From: an uncultured Eubacteriales bacterium
Lineage (GTDB): Bacteria; Bacillota; Clostridia; Peptostreptococcales; Anaerovoracaceae
Direction of reading: 5' to 3'
Assembly: GCA_900542295.1 (NCBI GenBank)
Contig: UQNJ01000011.1
Coordinates: forward strand, 14,736 to 78,735
DNA length: 64,000 bases
Below the pieces are notes generated by a model, which did no database searches, was not told the origin of the DNA, and saw nothing but the letters and a program-made list of their open reading frames with translations. Positions within the stretch are counted from its first letter, which is position 1. The number at the start of each line of letters is the position of its first letter. Position numbers and translations under genes: made by a program. Of the stretch, positions 58,238 to 64,000 are shown in pieces.

Positions 58238-59422
58238 ATGAATGAACAGAATATCTTGATTGTCAGATGCGGAGAAGTGGCACTCAAGGGGATGAACAAG
58301 CCTTATTTTGAGCGCATGTTGTCAGACAGAATAAGAAAAAATCTGAGGAAGTTTGAAGGCGTGGATGTGAAACGTCAAGAAGGTCTTATATTTGTAAGAG
58401 CCGACAAGCATCTTGATATTGATGCTGTAATCAAAGAAATAACCAAGGTTTTTGGGGTTGATTCCGTAAGCAAGGCTGTAGAAGCCAGACCTGAACTTGA
58501 TGAGATAGGCAAGGCTGCCGTCGATTACATGCTGAATTTGATAGAAGAGCGTGGAGTGAACACGTTTAAGGTAGAGGCGAAGCGGGCAGATAAGAATTTT
58601 CCTGTAAAGTCGCCTGAAATAGGAAGAATAATCGGAGCAAAGGTTCTCATAGGCTGTAAAGTTTTAAAAGTAAATGTTCATGAGCCTGATGTGCTTTTGC
58701 ATGTAGACGTGAGACACGACAGAGCATACATATACGAAGGAAAAATCCGCGGGTTTGGCGGACTGCCTCTTGGAACAAACGGAAAAGGGCTGGTGCTGCT
58801 GTCAGGAGGTATAGACAGCCCTGTTGCTGCATGGATGATGGCAAAAAGAGGTATGCTTATAGAAGCGGTTCATTTCCACTCTTATCCTTATACAAGCCCA
58901 AGGGCGCAGCAGAAAGTAGAAGAATTAGCAGGAATATTGGCTTCATACTGCGGGCGTTTTAAAATGCATGTGATAAATCTTCTGCCAATACAGGAACAGA
59001 TAGTTATGAATTGCCCGGAGGAAGAAACAACCATACTTGTGCGCAGGTTTATGATGCGTATTGCTGAAAAAATAGCAGAGAAAAGAAACTGCATGATGCT
59101 TATAACAGGAGAAAATCTCGGTCAGGTTGCAAGTCAAACTGCTGAGTCCCTTGTGGTTACAGACGCATCTGTAACCAAGCCGGTTATGAGACCTCTTATT
59201 GCGATGGACAAGGTAGATATAATGGAAAAGGCAAAAGAAATAGGAACTTATGAAAAGTCTATAGAACCATATGAAGATTGCTGCACCGTATTTTTGCCTA
59301 AGCATCCCGCAACCAAGCCTCGTTTAGAGCGAATTTTGGAATCTGAAAGCAAACTGGACTGCGAAGCACTTATAAATGCGGCAGTTGATTCTGAAGAAAT
59401 CATAGAAATTGGTGCAGAATAA
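58238..59422 (+). CDS. thiI: tRNA 4-thiouridine synthase ThiI
   Basis: 394 residues. NFLD plus THUMP domain (to about 170), then the PP-loop ATP-pyrophosphatase motif LLSGGIDSPVAAW (near 186) and a C-terminal adenylation domain. No rhodanese domain follows, as in Gram-positive ThiI, which receives sulfur directly from a dedicated desulfurase, here the preceding gene. Confidence 0.96.
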   Translation: MNEQNILIVRCGEVALKGMNKPYFERMLSDRIRKNLRKFEGVDVKRQEGLIFVRADKHLDIDAVIKEITKVFGVDSVSKAVEARPELDEIGKAAVDYMLNLIEERGVNTFKVEAKRADKNFPVKSPEIGRIIGAKVLIGCKVLKVNVHEPDVLLHVDVRHDRAYIYEGKIRGFGGLPLGTNGKGLVLLSGGIDSPVAAWMMAKRGMLIEAVHFHSYPYTSPRAQQKVEELAGILASYCGRFKMHVINLLPIQEQIVMNCPEEETTILVRRFMMRIAEKIAEKRNCMMLITGENLGQVASQTAESLVVTDASVTKPVMRPLIAMDKVDIMEKAKEIGTYEKSIEPYEDCCTVFLPKHPATKPRLERILESESKLDCEALINAAVDSEEIIEIGAE

Positions 59423-59429
59423 AAATTAA

Positions 59430-59486
59430 AACAGCAGAGGAGAATCATTTTATTCGATGTGATTCGCTCTGCTGTTGTTTTGTTTT
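59430..59486. terminator. Strong bidirectional terminator
   Basis: AACAGCAGAG (59430-59439) with CTCTGCTGTT (59467-59476) and inner GAATCA/TGATTC, T-rich on both strands. It separates thiI from the convergent RNase H gene. Confidence 0.9.
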
Positions 59487-59493
59487 TTGATGG

Positions 59494-60075
59494 TCAGCCG
59501 GCGTCTTTTTTACTTTTCAGAGAATCTATTCCCTTACCTGCCAGTTCATCTGCAAGGTTGTTCATTTTTGTGATATATAAGAAATCTTCATACGAAAAGC
59601 GGCTTCCGTTCCATGTTACGAATTTTTCGTATAAAGCCGTAAGGGCTGCACTTTGAGGAAGAATACCGTCTTCTGTTACAGGAACCTTTACATGTCCTTT
59701 CACACGATAAAAGGTGACGTCATGTTTTCTGACAAGAGACAGGAGTTCTTTCCAGAGTTCCTGATTCTCGACAGATTTGTGGGCGGCGTTTCTCCATTTG
59801 TTTTTCTCCCATGATTCATACCATTTTTCTCTGAAACAGTTTGCAACATAAGCGCTGTCAGAAAAAACATGTATAGTAAGACCGTCTCTTTTAAGTGCTT
59901 TGAAGGCCTCGATAACTGCGGTAAGCTCCATTCTGTTGTTTGTTGTGTTGGCTTCTGCTCCCCAGAGTTCCTTTCGGTGATCTCCCATTTCAAGTATGCT
60001 TCCCCAACCGCCTGTATTGCGTGATGACTGATTTCCGCTGCATCCACCGTCGGTGTACATTCTGATAATACTCAT
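59494..60075 (-). CDS. rnhA: Ribonuclease HI with a long insert before the last catalytic Asp
   Basis: 193 residues on the minus strand. Active-site residues are visible: Asp in YTDGGCSGN, Glu in NNRMELTAV, Asp in FSDSAYV and Asp in NNLADELAG. Between KGHVK and NNLADELA there is an insert of about 35 residues not present in short RNases HI. It removes RNA from RNA-DNA hybrids. Longer versions occur in other Clostridia. Confidence 0.92.
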   Translation of the reverse strand: MSIIRMYTDGGCSGNQSSRNTGGWGSILEMGDHRKELWGAEANTTNNRMELTAVIEAFKALKRDGLTIHVFSDSAYVANCFREKWYESWEKNKWRNAAHKSVENQELWKELLSLVRKHDVTFYRVKGHVKVPVTEDGILPQSAALTALYEKFVTWNGSRFSYEDFLYITKMNNLADELAGKGIDSLKSKKDAG

Positions 60076-60143
60076 TTAAGCTCCCCTTTGAATTCGTTAT
60101 TATTATATTATGGCGTATTTCTGATGATTTTACAACGAAAAAG

Positions 60144-60152
60144 TGGTATAAT
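60144..60152 (+). promoter_or_regulatory. Extended -10 element ahead of walJ
   Basis: TGG-TATAAT (60147-60152), without a good -35, about 38 bases before the walJ start. The minus-strand rnhA promoter on the other side is not clear. Confidence 0.55.
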
Positions 60153-60189
60153 TTCTTTAAAGAACTATTAAAGCAGGAGAAGTTATTAT

Positions 60190-60999
60190 ATGAATTTAGG
60201 CATTTGCCCAATGGCAAGCAGCAGCAGCGGCAACTGTTATCTTATAAGAAGCAACAGAACCTACATATTGCTTGACGCAGGAATAAGCTGTGCCGCAGTC
60301 AGTAAAAACCTTGAAATGATGGATGTTAAGTTCTGGGAAATGAACGGTATACTTCTTACTCATGAGCACATAGATCATGTAAGAGGGGCTTCGGCGTACT
60401 GCAGAAAGTCAAACAGACAGAAATTTTATGTTACCGAAGGTACTATGCAGGCTCTTGAGGAAAAGGGAAAAGGAATACCGCAAGAAAGAACTGAGACAAT
60501 AAAAGACGGAGAAACTTTCAATATAGGAGATATAGAAGTAACAGCCTTTTGCGTATCTCATGATGCCAGAGAGCCTGTAGGATATTCTTTTATGAGAAAC
60601 GGAAAGAAAATATCTGTGGTTACAGATACGGGAACTGTTACGAAAAGGATAGCGGAATCCATACAAGATTCAGACATACTGATTTTGGAAGCAAATCATG
60701 AAGAAAACATACTGCTTTACGGCAGATATCCGTACCATATCAAGCATAGGATTTTAAGTGACAGAGGACATCTTTCCAATGAAGCTGCCGGAAACTGCAT
60801 AGCCGATTTTTTGGGAAGTCTTTCTGCTCCTAAAATTCCGTCGGTAATGCTTGCACATCTGAGCAGTGAAAATAATACGCCTCAGCAGGCTATGCTGACA
60901 GTGAGAAACATATTGGAGGAAAGAGGATTTTACGTAGGCAGGCATCTTAAGCTTTCAGTGATTCACCCCAAGGAAATGGGGGATCTTGTTGCAGTTTAA
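60190..60999 (+). CDS. walJ: WalJ/YycJ family MBL-fold exonuclease-like protein
   Basis: 269 residues, behind AGGAG. Metallo-beta-lactamase motif THEHIDHV (near 59-66) and later DTGTVT and LILEANHEENIL metal-site segments. YycJ/WalJ acts as a nuclease in mismatch repair and links to cell-wall regulation. In many Firmicutes it is followed by rlmH, as here. Confidence 0.94.
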   Translation: MNLGICPMASSSSGNCYLIRSNRTYILLDAGISCAAVSKNLEMMDVKFWEMNGILLTHEHIDHVRGASAYCRKSNRQKFYVTEGTMQALEEKGKGIPQERTETIKDGETFNIGDIEVTAFCVSHDAREPVGYSFMRNGKKISVVTDTGTVTKRIAESIQDSDILILEANHEENILLYGRYPYHIKHRILSDRGHLSNEAAGNCIADFLGSLSAPKIPSVMLAHLSSENNTPQQAMLTVRNILEERGFYVGRHLKLSVIHPKEMGDLVAV

Positions 61000-61020
61000 G
61001 AGACGTCGGAGATTTAAAAT

Positions 61021-61500
61021 ATGAAGATACAGATAATATGCATAGGTAAACTCAAAGAAAAGTATTGGACAGACGCTGTAGGTGAATACATGAAACGACT
61101 GTCGAAATACTGCGATATGGAAATTACAGAATTAAAGGAGAGCAGACTACCTGACAAGGCTTCTGCTTCGCAGGAAGATGCTGTTATTCGTGATGAGGGT
61201 GAAAACATCCTGAAGCATGTAAAAGATGGAAGCTATGTGGTAAGTCTTGAAATAGGGGGGGAAAATCTCTCATCAGAAGAGCTTGCCCAAAAAATCAGCG
61301 AGCTTCCCTTAAATGGAAAAAGTCACATTACTTTTATAATAGGAGGGAGCCTTGGTCTCAGCAAAGATGTAAGCAAAAGAGCAGATTTTAAATTGTCATT
61401 TTCCAGAATGACCTTTCCTCATCAGATGATGAGAGTTATATTATTAGAACAAATATATAGGTCATTTAAAATCATTCGAAATGAAACATATCATAAGTAA
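61021..61500 (+). CDS. rlmH: 23S rRNA (pseudouridine1915-N3)-methyltransferase RlmH
   Basis: 159 residues, behind GGAG. SPOUT fold with FIIGGSLGLSKDV and the C-terminal FPHQMMRVILLEQIYRSFKI motif; length equals the family. It methylates pseudouridine 1915 in helix 69. Confidence 0.97.
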   Translation: MKIQIICIGKLKEKYWTDAVGEYMKRLSKYCDMEITELKESRLPDKASASQEDAVIRDEGENILKHVKDGSYVVSLEIGGENLSSEELAQKISELPLNGKSHITFIIGGSLGLSKDVSKRADFKLSFSRMTFPHQMMRVILLEQIYRSFKIIRNETYHK

Positions 61501-61520
61501 ATATATCACGAAACTAATTT

Positions 61521-61572
61521 CCGGTGAGCACTTTGAAAATTTCAAAAAGGCTGACCGGATTTTTGTTTTCGG
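61521..61572 (+). terminator. Terminator of walJ-rlmH
   Basis: CCGGT (61521-61525) with ACCGG (61554-61558), an inner palindrome TTTGAAA/TTTCAAA, and a T-rich tail. Confidence 0.75.
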
Positions 61573-61582
61573 CAGACTTAAT

Positions 61583-61647
61583 CGACGAAAGTAGTGGAAG
61601 TTCGACATTTTATGTCAAAGACAAGCATACTAAGTAAGTAGTATAAT
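61583..61647 (+). promoter_or_regulatory. spoIIA regulatory region with Spo0A-box-like sites
   Basis: TATAAT at 61642-61647 and two words close to the 0A box TGNCGAA: CGACGAAA (61583-61590) and, in reverse, TTCGACA (61601-61607, reading TGTCGAA). Spo0A~P is known to activate spoIIA in sporulating Firmicutes. No clear SigH -10 was seen. Confidence 0.5.
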
Positions 61648-61734
61648 ATAGTTATAAATGAAACAGGCGTTTTGATATATGCTATTGGAAGCCGCAGCAA
61701 AGCATAGAAAGGGTAAGACAGGAGGTATTTGAGG

Positions 61735-62088
61735 ATGGATGTTATATTCAGCGTGATAGGCAGTACTCTGATAACAGAACTTTTTGGAGAGCTGGATCAT
61801 CATGCGGCCGAAACAACAAGGGACAAAATAGACAGTGCTTTTAAAAATTATCGGACATCAAATATGATTTTTGATTTTTCCGGAGTTAGTTTTATGGATA
61901 GTTCAGGTATAGGTATGATATTAGGCAGATACAGAAAGCTTAAAGAATGCGGAGCCGGCATGGCAATCTGTGCTTGTTCAAAGACAGTGAGGAGCATTTT
62001 GAACATGGCAGGAGTGTTTTCGATAATAGATTATTACGATACTAAAGAAGAGGCCATAGACAGCTTTAAGAGAAAGGAAGTTTCTTAA
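61735..62088 (+). CDS. spoIIAA: Anti-sigma F factor antagonist SpoIIAA
   Basis: 117 residues from ATG 61735, nine bases after GGAGG; an in-frame TTG at 61729 is too close. STAS fold with the phosphorylatable Ser in FMDSSGIGMILGRY. When dephosphorylated it releases sigma F from SpoIIAB. First gene of the spoIIA operon. Confidence 0.95.
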   Translation: MDVIFSVIGSTLITELFGELDHHAAETTRDKIDSAFKNYRTSNMIFDFSGVSFMDSSGIGMILGRYRKLKECGAGMAICACSKTVRSILNMAGVFSIIDYYDTKEEAIDSFKRKEVS

Positions 62089-62523
62089 ATGGACAGAGAA
62101 TTAAAAGTAAATTTAGATGGGAATTTAGATAATCAGAGTCTGGCAAGAGCCATAGCTGCCGCATATGTTTCTCAAGCCGATCCGACCGTTGAAGAGCTGA
62201 CAGAGATAAGGACAGCCGTATCGGAAGCATTCAGCAATGCTGCAATACATGGATATAAAAAGGAGGGCGGCAGTGTTACCATGGAATTTTCTTTTATATC
62301 AGGGGATACTGTAATGATAAAAATAATTGATGAAGGTATAGGTATAGAAGATGTTACAAAAGCTATGGAACCGCTATATACTACCGATACTGATGATAAT
62401 CGCTCGGGAATGGGGTTTACGGTAATGGAAAGCTTTATGGATAAGGTTAAGGTGGAGTCCAAGCCGGGAGAAGGAACAACGGTAACTATGATTAAAAAAC
62501 TGGATACATATTATGGAATATAA
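62089..62523 (+). CDS. spoIIAB: Anti-sigma F factor / kinase SpoIIAB
   Basis: 144 residues. GHKL kinase motifs: N box EAFSNAAIHGYK, G1 box DEGIGIED, G2 GMGFTVM. It binds sigma F and phosphorylates SpoIIAA. Start directly abuts the spoIIAA stop; end overlaps sigF. Confidence 0.96.
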   Translation: MDRELKVNLDGNLDNQSLARAIAAAYVSQADPTVEELTEIRTAVSEAFSNAAIHGYKKEGGSVTMEFSFISGDTVMIKIIDEGIGIEDVTKAMEPLYTTDTDDNRSGMGFTVMESFMDKVKVESKPGEGTTVTMIKKLDTYYGI

Positions 62524-63205
62524 AGACGGCAAAGATAATAATTCCTGCTGTGATCTTGATAATATAGTCGCAAAGCATACCGGACTGGTTAAGTCAATTG
62601 CTCTGCGGCTTTCTCATGTATATGGGGAAGAGGCAGAGGACTTGATTCAGATAGGGTATATAGGGCTTATAAAGGCTGCCGAAAGATTTGAGCCGGAGCG
62701 GGGTCTTCGGTTTTCTACTTATGCGGTTCCTCTTATAACAGGAGAAATCAAATCTCAGCTGAGAGACAAGGGAGCTGTAAAAATAAGCAGGAGCCTTAAA
62801 TCCGATGCTGCTGTCGTTCGTAATGCAGAAAACATGTTTTTGTCCGAAAAGGGAAGATCTCCTAAATTAAGTGAACTGTCGGAATTTACAGGCTTTACTT
62901 TTGAACGGGTGACGCAGGCTGTTCAGGCTGCTGATGCGATGAAAAATATCGAAGAAGTAGATAAGGCTGAAATTACAGCCGACTCTGTAATTAACAGCAG
63001 CGAAGAGGATAAGAATGTAACAAGGATGGATTTGGCTGCGGTGATAAGCAGTCTTGAACCTAAAGCAAGGCAGGTTATGGTTCTCAGATATTATAAGGAC
63101 ATGACCCAGTCTCAGGTTGCACGTATAATAGGAATATCACAGGTACAGGTTTGCAGAATAGAAAGAAAAAGTTTGAAAATAATGTCAGAAAAAATCACTT
63201 TTTGA
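62513..63205 (+). CDS. sigF: Forespore RNA polymerase sigma factor F
   Basis: 230 residues, overlapping spoIIAB. Regions 2 (DLIQIGYIGLIKAAERFEPERG), 3 and 4 (QSQVARIIGISQVQVCRIER) are clear, typical of the SigF/SigG group. It is the first forespore-specific sigma factor. Together with the two upstream genes this marks the organism as a spore former, at least genetically. Confidence 0.96.
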   Translation: MEYKDGKDNNSCCDLDNIVAKHTGLVKSIALRLSHVYGEEAEDLIQIGYIGLIKAAERFEPERGLRFSTYAVPLITGEIKSQLRDKGAVKISRSLKSDAAVVRNAENMFLSEKGRSPKLSELSEFTGFTFERVTQAVQAADAMKNIEEVDKAEITADSVINSSEEDKNVTRMDLAAVISSLEPKARQVMVLRYYKDMTQSQVARIIGISQVQVCRIERKSLKIMSEKITF

Positions 63206-63276
63206 CATAAAAAGTAAGAGGCATAAATTGGATTGATTTTTTTTCGACTTTTTTCGCTTTTTAATGCAAAATTTTG

Positions 63277-63305
63277 TTGCTCTTTTAACAAAAAAGTGGT
63301 TTAAT
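63277..63305 (+). promoter_or_regulatory. Promoter of the acyl-CoA dehydrogenase gene
   Basis: TTGCTC (63277-63282), 17-base spacer, TTTAAT (63300-63305). A GTCC/GGAC hairpin near 63370-63382 lies in the leader. Confidence 0.55.
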
Positions 63306-63408
63306 AGATATGTATGTATGTTATCTTTTCAGAAGCGAAAGTAACAGGTTAAAAATACGGATACTGTCCAAAGAGGACCCGTTATTAATAATTTAAGGAG
63401 GCATTTAA

Positions 63409-64000
63409 ATGAACTTTCAATTAACGAAGGAACAGGAATTCGTAAGAAAATTGGTAAGAGAGTTTGCCACTAACGAAGTAGAACCGTTAGCAGCAGAAAT
63501 CGACCAGGAACATAGATTTCCTGTAGAGACTGTTGAAAAAATGGCTAAGTATGGCATGTTAGGCGTACCGTTCCCTACTGAATACGGCGGAGCAGGCGGA
63601 GATCACATTTCATACGCAATCACAGTAGAAGAATTATCAAGAGTTTGCGCATCAACAGGCGTAATCTGTTCAGCACATACTTCTCTTTGTTGCTGGCCTA
63701 TCTTCAACTGGGGTACTGAAGAACAAAAGAGAAAATATCTGCCGGATTTATTGAGCGGCAAGAAATTAGGAGCTTTCGGTCTTACTGAACCTAACGCAGG
63801 TACAGACGCATCAGGACAGCAGACAAGAGCTGAGCTTGTAGACGGAAAGTGGATTTTAAACGGAGCTAAAGTATTCATCACTAACGGTGGATATGCTGAC
63901 GTTTTCGTAGTAATGGCTATGACAGACAAGTCCAAGGGTAACCACGGAATTTCTGCATTTATCGTAGAAAAGGGAGACGAAGGTTTCTCAATCGGTAAAA
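63409..64000 (+). CDS. bcd: Acyl-CoA dehydrogenase, butyryl-CoA type (3' end outside window)
   Basis: ATG 63409 follows TAAGGAGG; the frame stays open to the window end (197 codons). The N-terminal helices begin MNFQLTKEQEFVRKLVREFA, and FGLTEPNAGTDASG with FITNGGYADVFVVMA are the FAD-contact signatures of short-chain acyl-CoA dehydrogenases. The catalytic Glu lies beyond the edge. In butyrate-forming Clostridia this gene is followed by etfBA; that cannot be checked here. The symbol is a best guess. Confidence 0.88.
   Translation, partial: MNFQLTKEQEFVRKLVREFATNEVEPLAAEIDQEHRFPVETVEKMAKYGMLGVPFPTEYGGAGGDHISYAITVEELSRVCASTGVICSAHTSLCCWPIFNWGTEEQKRKYLPDLLSGKKLGAFGLTEPNAGTDASGQQTRAELVDGKWILNGAKVFITNGGYADVFVVMAMTDKSKGNHGISAFIVEKGDEGFSIGK

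Noticed and set aside
1..64000. tRNA, rRNA, prophage or insertion-sequence content
   Set aside because: No TTCGA-type tRNA cores with acceptor stems, no rRNA stretches, no integrase or full transposase, and no terminal inverted repeats flanking a gene were seen.

Overview
The window reads as a chromosomal segment of an anaerobic, low-GC, Gram-positive, spore-forming Clostridia species. The evidence is a complete spoIIAA-spoIIAB-sigF operon, the Firmicute ylxM-ffh-rpsP-khpA-rimM-trmD and yggS-sepF-yggT-divIVA-lspA-rluD runs, RNase Y, RqcH, CWB2 surface proteins and an acyl-CoA dehydrogenase of the butyryl-CoA type at the right edge. A lineage near Eubacteriales Family XIII/Peptostreptococcales is plausible, but I cannot prove it from sequence alone. 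No tRNA, rRNA, CRISPR array or insertion sequence was seen.

Layout. 1-8.9 kb: two CWB2-anchored surface proteins, one with a metallophosphoesterase and one with a papain-like amidase domain, both with fibronectin III (Fn3) repeats. 9.2-14.5 kb: a GntR/YtrA-ABC transporter operon, a BaiN-type flavoprotein and a cell-wall amidase. 14.5-23.5 kb: SRP, ribosome-maturation, division and lipoprotein-processing genes. 23.6-27.7 kb: a tiny four-cysteine protein, rqcH (minus strand), then yicC-gmk-rpoZ. 28-35.2 kb: an accessory surface operon behind a stand-alone LytTR regulator, with SpaA/Cna-B and thioester adhesins, two copies of an unrecognised secreted domain and a BspA-like leucine-rich protein. 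35.3-42.7 kb: a PAS-AAA+ sigma-54 activator, a textbook -24/-12 promoter and a catabolic operon (AtuA pair, aconitase X pair, a frameshifted AGCS symporter, an M20 hydrolase).

44.1-52.3 kb is the most interesting stretch. A strong promoter, a cobalamin-type riboswitch and an intrinsic terminator precede a sortase-type surface beta-propeller protein, a membrane-anchored FecR-like/DUF4430 (transcobalamin-C-like) protein and a complete ECF transporter (T, fused A1A2, S, second T). I read this as a Gram-positive corrinoid capture and uptake system. The riboswitch and the transporter are seen directly; the capture role of the two surface proteins is inference.

52.5-64 kb: rodA, rny, a MATE exporter, a cysteine desulfurase-thiI pair for tRNA thiolation, an RNase H, walJ, rlmH, the spoIIA operon and the start of an acyl-CoA dehydrogenase cut by the window edge.
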